From Frateuria_A sp049727805 (GTDB lineage Bacteria; Pseudomonadota; Gammaproteobacteria; Xanthomonadales; Rhodanobacteraceae), in assembly GCF_049727805.1 (NCBI RefSeq), contig NZ_JBCNYA010000002.1:135137-199136 (forward strand): 64,000 nt of DNA. The letters are read 5' to 3'. The notes under the pieces were generated by a model. The model did no database searches and was not told the DNA's origin. It saw nothing but the letters and a program-made list of their open reading frames with translations. The position numbers were made by a program, and so were the translations under genes. Below are positions 24,478-32,573 of this stretch, one piece after another; the first letter of the stretch is position 1; the number at the start of each line of letters is the position of its first letter.

Positions 24478-25395
24478 ATGGACCTGGATGCGCGCATTCT
24501 GGTGACGGGGCAGTGCGGCTGGGTCGGCCATGCGGTGGTGCGCCGGCTGTGGGCCGCCGGCTACGCCAACGTCCGCTTCCTGGCGCCAGGCGAAGTGGAC
24601 CTTGCGCGGCAGGCGTCGGTCGAAACATTCCTGTTCCGCGAGCGGCCCGAGTACGTGGTGCTGACCGCCGCGCGGGAAGGCCCCGGGGGCGACCGCTCGG
24701 GCGAGTCGATCCGCGAGAGCCTGGCGGTGCAGGCCAACGTGATCCATGCCGCGTGGCGGGCCGACGTGCGCAAGCTGTGCTTCCTCGCCTCCTCCAATAT
24801 CTATCCAGCCGGCGCGCTGCCGCCGTTGCGCAGCGGCGCGCTGCTGTCGGCGGCGATCGAGCCGGGCGAAGGCGGCGATGTGCTGGCGCAGATCGCCGGC
24901 ATCCGTATGTGCCAGGTCTACCGGCGGCAGTACCGGTTCGACGCCGTCAGCGCGGTGCCGGCCGAGCTTTACGGCCCAGGCGACAGTCCCGGCGCGCAGG
25001 CCGGCGTACTGCCGGCGCTGGTGCGGCGCCTGTACGAGGCGCAGGCGGCCGGCGCACCCGAGCTGGCGATCGATGCGGCGCCGGCGCGGGACTGGCTGCA
25101 GGTGGACGACTTCGCGGATGCGGCGTTGTTCCTCATGCGGCGCTACAGCGGCGACCTGCCGGTCAACGTCGGCGGCGGAGAAACGATGGCCTTTGACGAC
25201 CTGGCCCGGATGGCGGCGGAGACGGCCGGCTACCGCGGCAGGTTGCTGTTCGGACGCGCCGCGTCGCCGGTGCGGGCGACGCCCGAAGGCCTGTGGCTGA
25301 ACACGATGGGGTGGGCGCCGTACATGCCGCTGCGCGACGGTGTGGAGCAGATGTGCGCGTGGTATCTGCAGGGCGCGGGCGCGGTGCTGGCATAA
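24478..25395 (+). CDS. GDP-L-fucose-synthase-like SDR protein lacking catalytic residues (305 aa)
   Basis: Extended short-chain dehydrogenase fold closest to GDP-4-keto-6-deoxymannose epimerase/reductase (Fcl). The nucleotide-binding GQCGWVG (11-17) and FLASSNIYP (102-110) are kept, and IAGIRMCQVYRRQY aligns with Fcl. In the alignment the catalytic Tyr136 and Lys140 of E. coli Fcl become Asp134 and Gln138, and the acid/base pair Cys109 and His179 become Asn107 and Gly176. It therefore probably cannot do Fcl chemistry. It lies just upstream of manC. It may bind GDP-mannose or NADP as a regulator, or do altered chemistry. Confidence 0.75.
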   Translation: MDLDARILVTGQCGWVGHAVVRRLWAAGYANVRFLAPGEVDLARQASVETFLFRERPEYVVLTAAREGPGGDRSGESIRESLAVQANVIHAAWRADVRKLCFLASSNIYPAGALPPLRSGALLSAAIEPGEGGDVLAQIAGIRMCQVYRRQYRFDAVSAVPAELYGPGDSPGAQAGVLPALVRRLYEAQAAGAPELAIDAAPARDWLQVDDFADAALFLMRRYSGDLPVNVGGGETMAFDDLARMAAETAGYRGRLLFGRAASPVRATPEGLWLNTMGWAPYMPLRDGVEQMCAWYLQGAGAVLA

Positions 25396-25529
25396 GCATC
25401 GGCGCGCAGACGGCGCTTCCGCGAGGCATCATGTGAGTTTGCCGCGACCGGCTGTTCTTCACGCAGGCGCCGGCAAGGCACGGTTGAGGTTGCCCGCTGC
25501 ACGACGCGGCAGGCTGGATGGAGATGTCG

Positions 25530-26933
25530 ATGGTTCCGGTGATTCTTTCTGGTGGCTCGGGTACGCGCTTGTGGCCGCTATCGCGCGAGTCGTATCCGAA
25601 GCAGTTCCTGCCGCTGGCCGGCACGGACACCATGCTGCAGGCGACTTGGCTGCGCATCGCGCCGCTGGCCTCGGCGGCGCCGCTGGTGGTGGCCAACGAG
25701 GAGCACCGCTTCATGGTGGCTGAGCAGTTGCGCCAGGTCGGCTGCGTACCCTCCGCGATCCTGCTCGAGCCGGTCGGCCGCAACACTGCGCCGGCCATCG
25801 CGGTGGCCGCCCTGCAGGCCACCCGCGAAGGCGCCGATCCGCTGCTGCTGGTGCTGCCGTCCGACCACGTGATCAAGGATGCGGCCGCATTCCAGGCGGC
25901 CGTGCGGCGGGCCGAGCCGGCCGCGGCGCAGGGGCGCCTGGTCACCTTCGGCATCGTGCCGGATGCGCCGGAGACCGGCTACGGCTACATCCGCGCCGGC
26001 GCAGCGATCGCCGACGGCGTGCGCCAGGTGGCGCAGTTCGTGGAGAAGCCCGACGCCGCCACGGCGCAGCAGTACGTCGCCTCGGGCGAGTACGTCTGGA
26101 ACAGCGGCATGTTCCTCTTCCGCGCGTCGGTGTTCCTGGCGGAACTGGCGCGGCAGCAGCCGGCCATGCTGGCGGCCTGCCGAGCCGCCGTCGAGGGCGC
26201 CTCGCGCGACGCCGACTTCGTGCGGCTGGACAAGGCGGCCTTCGCCGCCTGTCCGTCCGATTCGATCGACTACGCGGTGATGGAACACACCGACGCGGCC
26301 GCTGTGCTGCCGATCGACGTGGGCTGGAACGACCTCGGCAGCTGGTCGGCGCTGTGGGAAGTGGCCGAGCAGGACGGCGACGGCAACGCGCACCACGGCG
26401 ACGTGCTGGCGCAGGACTGCCGCAACACGCTGGTCTGGGCCGAGGGCCGGCTGGTCGCGCTGCTCGGCCTGGAGAACGTGGTGGTGGTCGACACCGCCGA
26501 CGCCGTGCTGGTCGCGCACAAGGACCGCGTGCAGGACGTCAAGGGCATCGTCGCCCGGCTCAAGGCCGAAGGCCGCGGCGAGCCGACCAGCCACCGCAAG
26601 GTGTACCGCCCGTGGGGCAGCTACGACTCGATCGACGTGGGCGAGCGCTTCCAGGTCAAGCGCATCACGGTCAAGCCGGGCGCGTCCCTGAGCCTGCAGA
26701 TGCACCACCACCGTGCCGAGCACTGGGTGGTCGTCAGCGGCACCGGCCGGGTCACCCGTGGCGACGAGGTGCTCACGCTGACCGAGAACCAGAGTACCTA
26801 CATCCCGCTGGGCGTCAGGCACCGGCTGGAGAACCCGGGCCGGCTGCCGCTGGAACTGATCGAGGTGCAGTCCGGCAGCTACCTGGGCGAGGACGACATC
26901 GTGCGCTTCGAGGACGTCTACGGGCGCGGCTGA
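25530..26933 (+). CDS. manC: Mannose-1-phosphate guanylyltransferase / mannose-6-phosphate isomerase (467 aa)
   Basis: Bifunctional type II enzyme (XanB/AlgA-like) making GDP-mannose for exopolysaccharide or LPS. The pyrophosphorylase signature GGSGTRLWPLSRE is at residues 7-19, VEKP and NSGMFLF mark the nucleotidyltransferase core, and the C-terminal cupin isomerase domain starts near YRPWGSYDSID with metal ligands in LQMHHHRAEHW. ATG 25530 has GGAG 6 bases upstream and gives the usual MVPVILSGG N-terminus; ATGs at 25518 and 25524 are in frame. Together with the phosphatase and Fcl-like genes it suggests a sugar-nucleotide cluster. Confidence 0.95.
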   Translation: MVPVILSGGSGTRLWPLSRESYPKQFLPLAGTDTMLQATWLRIAPLASAAPLVVANEEHRFMVAEQLRQVGCVPSAILLEPVGRNTAPAIAVAALQATREGADPLLLVLPSDHVIKDAAAFQAAVRRAEPAAAQGRLVTFGIVPDAPETGYGYIRAGAAIADGVRQVAQFVEKPDAATAQQYVASGEYVWNSGMFLFRASVFLAELARQQPAMLAACRAAVEGASRDADFVRLDKAAFAACPSDSIDYAVMEHTDAAAVLPIDVGWNDLGSWSALWEVAEQDGDGNAHHGDVLAQDCRNTLVWAEGRLVALLGLENVVVVDTADAVLVAHKDRVQDVKGIVARLKAEGRGEPTSHRKVYRPWGSYDSIDVGERFQVKRITVKPGASLSLQMHHHRAEHWVVVSGTGRVTRGDEVLTLTENQSTYIPLGVRHRLENPGRLPLELIEVQSGSYLGEDDIVRFEDVYGRG

Positions 26934-26999
26934 TGCCGCGCCTTCCGGTAGGTGGCGAAGGTAGGGAAGGGGCCGGGCGGGGCGGCTCCGCCTGCGTCG

Positions 27000-28367
27000 T
27001 CAGCGCGGCGGGTTCGTCGGCGGCGAGCGTTCGAAGCTTCCCGCCTCGCCAGGGAACACCACCGGACTCTCGTAGCCGTCCGGCGACACCGCCGAGACGC
27101 CGAAGAACCAGTCGTCGATCACCACGTCCTTGAGCACCGCCTGGTCCACGTCGCCGACCGCGCGGGCGTGCTGCCATTGCGGTGCGGTGGTGTCGCGCCA
27201 GTGCACGCGGTAGCCGGCGGCACCGGCTACCTTGCGCCAGCTCACCGTGGTGTCGGTGGCCAGCGCGCCCTCGATGTCGACGCCGGTGGGAGGCGTGGGG
27301 GCGCGGCTCAGGCTCGCCATGGTGATGGCGTTGAGCGCGGTGACGTGGGCGAGGTAGCGGAAGTCGATGCCGTCGAGGGTGTCGCCGTAGCCGGGGCGCA
27401 GGTCCTGGTGCTGGCGGGTGTAGTCCTCGTGGCCCTCGGTCACGCGCACCGCCGGGAAGCCGGCCTGCAGGAACGGCACCTGGTCGCCGCCGCGGCCGTA
27501 GCGGTCGGTGCGGTACACCATGTGCACGTCGAAGTCCGGCAGATACGCATCGGCGAGGCGGTCCATGTATCGCGCCAGGTTGCGCGAGGGCGAGTCGACC
27601 TCGCCACCGTGGTAGCGGCGGTAGTCGGCCTGTTTCAGTGTCTCGTTGCTCCTGGTGCCTTCGGAGAACACACGCACCACGGTGTTGTCGCGCACGCCGT
27701 TCTGGCCGCGGCTGTTGCCCACGATGTCGTTGTTGAGCTCGGCCTCCACGCGCCAGCCGTGCGCCACCGCGTAGTCGGCGAGCACCTTGCCGCCGTACAG
27801 GCCCTGCTCCTCGCCGGATAGCGCGGCGAACACCAGGGTCGCGCGGTTGTCCTGCTTCGACAGCAGCCGCGCGGCCTCGATCAGCGCGGCCACGCCGGAG
27901 GCATCGTCATTCGCACCGGGCGCATCGTGGGTGGTATCCATCACGTCGGTGACGCGCGAGTCCAGGTGGCCGGTGATCACGATCACGCGGTCCGGGTCGG
28001 CGCTGCCGCGCTTGATCGCCACCACGTCCATCACCTCCACCGGCTTGGGTGCGCGCTTGCCGGTGAACATCTGGGAAGGGGTGACGACTTCGAGGCAGCC
28101 GCCGCAGTCCTTGCCGATCCGCTCGAAGCGCGCCTTGACCCAGCGCCGCGCCGCGCCGATGCCGCGCGTGCCGGACCTGGTGTCGGAGAGCGTGTGGCGG
28201 GTGCCGAAGCCGACCAGCGCGGTGATCGTGGCGCGCAGTTCGTCCTGGCTGGGCGCCTGGGCCAGGGCGTGCAGTTCCGGATGCTCGAGCGGCTGCGCCG
28301 GTGGTTCGGCGGCCAGGCTGGCGGTGGCGAGGGCGAACAGCAGCGCGGCGAGCAGGGCATGGCGCAT
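27000..28367 (-). CDS. Secreted M28-family zinc aminopeptidase with C-terminal FN3-like domain (455 aa)
   Basis: Signal peptide (residues 1-20, ending ASLAAEP). The M28 metal-site motifs appear in order: TGHLDSR (His, Asp), GANDDASG (bridging Asp), GEEQGLYG (catalytic Glu and Glu ligand), NNDIVG (Asp) and VTEGHEDYT (His). A fibronectin-III-like domain (about residues 345-435) follows. The protein is expected to act in the periplasm or outside the cell on peptides. Divergent from the helical-bundle/SufR-like pair. Confidence 0.9.
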   Translation of the reverse strand: MRHALLAALLFALATASLAAEPPAQPLEHPELHALAQAPSQDELRATITALVGFGTRHTLSDTRSGTRGIGAARRWVKARFERIGKDCGGCLEVVTPSQMFTGKRAPKPVEVMDVVAIKRGSADPDRVIVITGHLDSRVTDVMDTTHDAPGANDDASGVAALIEAARLLSKQDNRATLVFAALSGEEQGLYGGKVLADYAVAHGWRVEAELNNDIVGNSRGQNGVRDNTVVRVFSEGTRSNETLKQADYRRYHGGEVDSPSRNLARYMDRLADAYLPDFDVHMVYRTDRYGRGGDQVPFLQAGFPAVRVTEGHEDYTRQHQDLRPGYGDTLDGIDFRYLAHVTALNAITMASLSRAPTPPTGVDIEGALATDTTVSWRKVAGAAGYRVHWRDTTAPQWQHARAVGDVDQAVLKDVVIDDWFFGVSAVSPDGYESPVVFPGEAGSFERSPPTNPPR

Positions 28368-28488
28368 CGGATTGGGTCCCCAGCGGCAAAGGCCTACCTT
28401 AGCGCGGGTGGGCGTGCCGGAGCCCGTGGCGCGCCGGCGGCGTCCGGACCCGCCTCGTCATTGTTCCGATGGGTCCCGCATTCCGGGC

Positions 28489-28515
28489 TTTACACATATC
28501 TCTATTGCGCGTAAA
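28489..28515. promoter_or_regulatory. Candidate promoter/operator of the helical-bundle and SufR-like operon
   Basis: TTTACAC-N13-GCGTAAA is an imperfect dyad 57 bases before the start codon. TTTACA can be read as a -35 followed by a 17-base spacer and TAAACA, a weak -10. The symmetry makes it a candidate site for the SufR-like regulator encoded second in the operon. Confidence 0.3.
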
Positions 28516-28571
28516 CAGGGGCCGTCCAGACTCTGCCTGTCGCAGCCGCGACGGCCCTCTGGAGACCCTTC

Positions 28572-29219
28572 ATGAAAACGCCCACCTGCCTTCTGGCCGT
28601 AATCCTCGCCTCTACCTTCGCCGCGGCCACGCCGGCGATGGCGGCACCGGCACCGTCCGACAGCCCGGCGTCCGCCGTGCCTGCCGCGCCCAAGCTCGAC
28701 GCCGCGATGCGCTCGCTCTGGCACGGCCACGTCGTCCACACCCGCGAATATGCGATGGCCGTGCATGTCCACGACACCGCCAAGGCCAAGGCCGCGGCCG
28801 ATGCGGTGGTGGCCAACGCCAAGCAGATCGCCGATGCGGTCGGCGGCTTCTACAGCAAGCCGGCCGGCGCGCACATGCTCGAATTGCTGGCGGGCCACTG
28901 GGGTGGCGTCAAGGCGCTGACCGACGCACGTGCCGCCAACAACAGCGCCGCCGAGAGCAAGGCGATGGCCGACCTGCAGGCCAACGCCACCGCGATCGCC
29001 AAGTTCCTCGCCGGCGCCAACCCCAACCTGCCCGAGAACGCCGTGCAGGGGCTGCTGGCCACCCACGTAGCGCACCACTCCACGCAGATCGAACAGATCA
29101 TGTCCGGCGACATGAAGGGCGAGCAGGCCACCTGGCAGATGATGCAGGCCCACATGGACGTCATCTCCGATGCGCTGGCGGCAGCGATCGCCAAGCAGTT
29201 CCCGGCCAAGGCGTCCTGA
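28572..29219 (+). CDS. Exported His-rich helical-bundle protein (215 aa)
   Basis: Signal peptide (MKTPTCLLA...PAMAAPA), then a Pro/Ala linker, then an all-helical domain. Histidines recur at helix-spaced positions: LWHGHVVHTREYAMAVH, AGHWGGV, THVAHHSTQ and QAHMD. The LW-H-V-TR and FLAGANPN motifs recall, from memory, a family of about 200-residue proteins of unknown function in Bacillus and other genera that is often misannotated as a transferase. A four-helix metal-binding bundle in the periplasm is the best guess. The next gene starts 2 bases after the stop. Confidence 0.6.
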   Translation: MKTPTCLLAVILASTFAAATPAMAAPAPSDSPASAVPAAPKLDAAMRSLWHGHVVHTREYAMAVHVHDTAKAKAAADAVVANAKQIADAVGGFYSKPAGAHMLELLAGHWGGVKALTDARAANNSAAESKAMADLQANATAIAKFLAGANPNLPENAVQGLLATHVAHHSTQIEQIMSGDMKGEQATWQMMQAHMDVISDALAAAIAKQFPAKAS

Positions 29220-29221
29220 GC

Positions 29222-29860
29222 ATGAGCGGACTCGCACGGCTCGGAAGCACCCAGCAACGCCTGCTGCGCCAGTTGCTGATGGCGCCGCAGGGCCGCTCGG
29301 TGGAAGAGCTGTGCGAGTGCCTGCGGATCAGCCACAACGCGGTGCGCCAGCACCTGAGCGCACTGCTCGCGCGCGATTACGTCGAGCGCGGGCAGGCGCG
29401 TGCCACCGGCGGCCGACCGCAGGCGCGCTACCGCCTCAGCGAGGGCGGTCGCGCGCTGTTCCCGCGCAACTACGGCCTGCTCAGCACCGCGCTGCTGGCC
29501 AAGCTGCGCGAGCAGTACGGCCCCGCCGCGCTGGAGGAAATGCTGCAGGACCTCGGCCGCACGCTGGGCGGCCACGAGGTGCCGCTGCCGCCGGAGGCCA
29601 GTCACGACGAGGTGGTGCAGCGGCTGGCCGGCCAGCTCGACGCGCTGGGCTACGAGGCGGTGGTGGCGCGGCACGGCCAGGAGCCGCAGGTGGAAGCCTT
29701 CAACTGCGTGTTCCATGCGCTGGCGCGCAGCGTGCCGCAGGTATGCAAGTTCGACCTGGCCTACATGGAGGCGGCCAGCGGGCGGCGCATCCACCACATG
29801 GAATGCATCATCCGCGGCGGCCACGTATGCCGCTTCCGCGTGGGCGACGCCAAGTGCTGA
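29222..29860 (+). CDS. SufR-like winged-helix regulator with a four-cysteine C-terminal motif (212 aa)
   Basis: N-terminal winged HTH (LRISHNAVRQHLSALLARDYVERG, with the wing GGRPQARYRLSEGG). The C-terminal half has Cys162, Cys175, Cys195 and Cys203, spaced C-X12-C-X19-C-X7-C, plus Cys212 at the end. Cyanobacterial SufR uses a C-X12-C start to bind an iron-sulfur cluster and sense iron or redox state, so an Fe-S sensor is likely here. It is coupled to the exported helical-bundle gene rather than to suf genes, and no suf operon is in the window. Confidence 0.75.
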   Translation: MSGLARLGSTQQRLLRQLLMAPQGRSVEELCECLRISHNAVRQHLSALLARDYVERGQARATGGRPQARYRLSEGGRALFPRNYGLLSTALLAKLREQYGPAALEEMLQDLGRTLGGHEVPLPPEASHDEVVQRLAGQLDALGYEAVVARHGQEPQVEAFNCVFHALARSVPQVCKFDLAYMEAASGRRIHHMECIIRGGHVCRFRVGDAKC

Positions 29861-29868
29861 TCCATCCC

Positions 29869-29935
29869 AGGAGCCCACTCGTGGGCGATGTTCTTCGCCA
29901 CCGCACCCAGGAGCATCGCCCACAAGCGGGCACCT
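29869..29935. repeat. REP palindrome pair between convergent genes
   Basis: GCCCACTCGTGGGCGATG (29873-29890) and its near reverse complement CATCGCCCACAAGCGGGC (29914-29931). This is the widespread GTGGGCGATG-type REP of pseudomonads and xanthomonads, arranged as an inverted pair that can form a long hairpin. Confidence 0.7.
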
Positions 29936-29951
29936 GCAAGCGCATGGCTCC

Positions 29952-30671
29952 TCACCACTGCGTCCGGCCGGGCAGCAGGCCCTTCAGCTCCGCGTCGGTG
30001 AGGTTGCGCCATTGTCCCGGCCGCAAATGGCCCAGCCGGACGTTGTCGATGCGCACGCGGCGCAGTTGGGTCACGCGGTAGTCGAACGCCGCCGCCATCA
30101 ACCGGATCTGCCGGTTCAGCCCCTGCGTGAGCACGATGCCGAAACCGAACCGGGCGATCTTGCGCACCTTGCACGGCAGCGTGGTCTGGCCGTGGATGCG
30201 CACGCCGCGCGCGAGGCCGGCGAGGAACGCGTCGGTCACCGGCTTGTTCACCGCGACCAGGTATTCCTTCTCGTGGCGGTTCTCCGCGCGCAGTATCTCG
30301 TTGACGATATCGCCGTTGCTGGTCAGCAGGATCAGCCCCTCCGAATCCTTGTCCAGCCGACCGATCGGAAACACCCGCTGCGGATGGTCCACGAAATCGA
30401 CGATGTTGCCGGCTACGCTCCGGTCGGTGGTGCAGGTGACGCCGACCGGCTTGTTGAGCGCGATGTAGATGGCCTTCTTCGCCGACGGCGTGGCGGCCAG
30501 CACACGCATGCGCACCAGCTCGCCATCGACCCGCACTTCGTCGCCGTCGAGCGCCTTGGCGCCGGTGCCGGCCACCTCGCCGTTGATGGTGACCCGTCCG
30601 GCCACCAGCCATTCGTCCGCCTCGCGGCGCGAGCACAGGCCGGCCTCGCTGATGTATTTGTTGACGCGCAT
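29952..30671 (-). CDS. rluF: 23S rRNA pseudouridine(2604) synthase, RluF-type (239 aa)
   Basis: S4 RNA-binding domain (residues 1-50, MRVNKYISEAGLCSRREADEWL) followed by the RsuA-family catalytic domain with nucleophile motif IGRLDKDSEGLILLT, then RHEKEYLV and GLNRQIRLM. The KDSEGLI and HEKEYLV patterns favour RluF over RluB. It starts 10 bases from the 3' end of yadH, on the same strand. Confidence 0.88.
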   Translation of the reverse strand: MRVNKYISEAGLCSRREADEWLVAGRVTINGEVAGTGAKALDGDEVRVDGELVRMRVLAATPSAKKAIYIALNKPVGVTCTTDRSVAGNIVDFVDHPQRVFPIGRLDKDSEGLILLTSNGDIVNEILRAENRHEKEYLVAVNKPVTDAFLAGLARGVRIHGQTTLPCKVRKIARFGFGIVLTQGLNRQIRLMAAAFDYRVTQLRRVRIDNVRLGHLRPGQWRNLTDAELKGLLPGRTQW

Positions 30672-30681
30672 GGCGGGAGGC

Positions 30682-31524
30682 TCAGGAACGCAGTCCCACG
30701 CCGCGCTTGAGCAACTGCAGCGCCACGATCGACAGCCCCGCCACGAACCCCAGCATCACCAGGAACGCCACGCCGATGTTGACGTCGCTGATCCCGAGCA
30801 CGCCGAAGCGGAACGCGTTGACCATGTACAGGATCGGATTGGCCCGCGAGATCGCCTGCCACGGCTCGGCCAGCATGTTGACCGAATAGAACACGCCGCC
30901 GAGGTAGGTCAGCGGCGTCAGCACGAAGGTCGGCACCAGCGCGATGTCGTCGAACTTCTTGGCGTAGACCGCGTTGACGAAGCCGGCCAGCGAGAAGATC
31001 GTCGCGCCCAGCAGCACCGAGAAGAACGTCATCACCGGGTGCGCCACGTGCAGCGAGGTGAAGAACAGCGCGATCAGAAGCACCAGCACGCCCACCACCA
31101 GGCCACGCGTCACCGCGCCGGTGACGTAGCCGAGCAGGATCACCCAGTTGGGCATCGGCGAGACCAGCATCTCCTCCACCGCGCGGCTGAACTTGGCGCC
31201 GAAGAACGAGCTGGAGATGTTGCCGTAGCTGTTGGTGATGATGCTCATCATCACCAGCCCCGGCACGATGTACTGCATGTAGGAGTAGCCGCCCTGGATC
31301 GTGCCGATGCGGCTGCCGATCAGCTTGCCGAAGATCACGAAGTACAGCGTCATCGTGATCGCCGGTGGGATCAGCGTCTGCGTCCAGATGCGCATGATGC
31401 GCACGATCTCGCGGCGCACGATGGTGCCGAGGGCGACCAGGTTGGCGCTGGTGTTGCTCATGCGCGTGGAGTCCGCGTGGCCGGTAAGGTTGTGTTCCCG
31501 GGTGGAGGGCAGGGGCGTGCTCAT
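30682..31524 (-). CDS. yadH: ABC-2 type permease, YadH-like (280 aa)
   Basis: Six-helix ABC-2 export permease closely resembling E. coli YadH: IMRIWTQTLIPPAITMTLYFVIFG, SYMQYIVPGL, SSFFGAKFSRAVEE and FVLTPLTYLGGVFYS are all recognisable. ATG 31524 overlaps the ATPase stop by 4 bases (ATGA) and has AAGGAGAA 8 bases upstream; an internal ATG at 31461 would give the E. coli-like length of about 259 residues. Works with YadG in exporting an unknown substrate. Confidence 0.92.
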   Translation of the reverse strand: MSTPLPSTREHNLTGHADSTRMSNTSANLVALGTIVRREIVRIMRIWTQTLIPPAITMTLYFVIFGKLIGSRIGTIQGGYSYMQYIVPGLVMMSIITNSYGNISSSFFGAKFSRAVEEMLVSPMPNWVILLGYVTGAVTRGLVVGVLVLLIALFFTSLHVAHPVMTFFSVLLGATIFSLAGFVNAVYAKKFDDIALVPTFVLTPLTYLGGVFYSVNMLAEPWQAISRANPILYMVNAFRFGVLGISDVNIGVAFLVMLGFVAGLSIVALQLLKRGVGLRS

Positions 31525-32495
31525 GCGGCCTTCTCCTTGCCCGTCTCGCGGCCGCCTTCGACGAGCCGCACGAACAGTTCCTCCAGCCGGTTGGTCTTGT
31601 TGCGCATCGAGGTCACCGTGATGCCGTGCGAGGACAAGGCGGCGAACAGCGAATTGAGGTCGTGGTTGCGCGACATCTCCGCCTCCAGCGTGTGTTCGTC
31701 GACCTGGCGGATCGCCACGCCCGGCATCGCCGGCAGCGGCCCCGGCACGGCGGCCACGTCGAACACGAAGGTTTCCACATCGAGCGTCGCCAGCAGCCGC
31801 TTCATCGTGGTGTTCTCCACGATGGTGCCGTGGTCGATGATCGCGATGTTGCGGCACAGCTGCTCGGCTTCCTCCAGGTAGTGCGTGGTGAGGATCACCG
31901 TGGTGCCGGCCGCGTTGATGGCGCTGACGAACTGCCACATCGAGCGGCGGATCTCGATGTCCACGCCGGCGGTGGGTTCGTCCAGGATCAGCAGGCGCGG
32001 CTCGTTCATCATCGCGCGGGCGATCATCAGGCGCCGCTTCATGCCGCCGGAGAGCATGCGCGCCTGGTGCTGCGCCTTGTCCCACAGGCGCAGTTCCTTG
32101 AGGTACTTCTCCGCGCGCTGCGCCGCGATCCTGCGCGGGATGCCGTAGAAGCCGGCCTCGTTCACGCAGATGTCGAACGGCTTCTCGAACTGGTTGAAGT
32201 TGATCTCCTGCGGCACCAGGCCGATCAGCTTCATCGCCTCGTTGCGCTGCTGGTTGACCGAGACGCCGAAGATGCGCGCATCGCCGCCGGTCGAATTGAC
32301 CAGCGAGGAGAGGATGCCGATCAGCGTGGACTTGCCGGCGCCGTTGGGACCGAGCAACGCGAAGAAATCGCCCTGCTGCACGGTCAGCGAGATGCCCTTG
32401 AGGGCTTCGACGCCGTTGCCGTAGGTCTTGCGCAGGTTGTCGACGACGAGTGCGGGAACCGCTGTATTGGGGAGTGGTGACATGGGCTGCACCAT
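31521..32495 (-). CDS. yadG: ABC transporter ATP-binding protein, YadG-like (324 aa)
   Basis: Complete ABC ATPase: Walker A GPNGAGKST, signature LSGGMKRRL, Walker B LLILDEPTAGVD, switch His in TTHYLEEAE. The C-terminal extension after residue 230 matches YadG. Start ATG 32495 (MVQPMSPL); a second ATG at 32483 is in frame. It forms an operon with yadH and is divergent from fpr over about 78 bases containing a consensus -10. Confidence 0.92.
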   Translation of the reverse strand: MVQPMSPLPNTAVPALVVDNLRKTYGNGVEALKGISLTVQQGDFFALLGPNGAGKSTLIGILSSLVNSTGGDARIFGVSVNQQRNEAMKLIGLVPQEINFNQFEKPFDICVNEAGFYGIPRRIAAQRAEKYLKELRLWDKAQHQARMLSGGMKRRLMIARAMMNEPRLLILDEPTAGVDIEIRRSMWQFVSAINAAGTTVILTTHYLEEAEQLCRNIAIIDHGTIVENTTMKRLLATLDVETFVFDVAAVPGPLPAMPGVAIRQVDEHTLEAEMSRNHDLNSLFAALSSHGITVTSMRNKTNRLEELFVRLVEGGRETGKEKAA

Positions 32496-32510
32496 GGGGG
32501 CTAGCCCTTT

Positions 32511-32516
32511 ATTATA
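32511..32516 (-). promoter_or_regulatory. Consensus -10 element for yadGH
   Basis: On the minus strand TATAAT lies 15 bases before the yadG start codon, giving a predicted leader of only about 8-10 bases. No good -35 is seen 17 bases upstream (CGGGCG). On the plus strand the overlapping TATTAT could serve fpr. Confidence 0.45.
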
Positions 32517-32573
32517 CGAGGCCGTTTACCCGCCGCCCGCTCACGCCGGGCGTGCCTCCCGCTCCGGAATCCC

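Noticed and set aside
24478..25395. Functional GDP-L-fucose synthase (fcl)
   Set aside because: Overall similarity is clear, but the Tyr/Lys and Cys/His catalytic positions are all replaced, and no gmd gene is adjacent.
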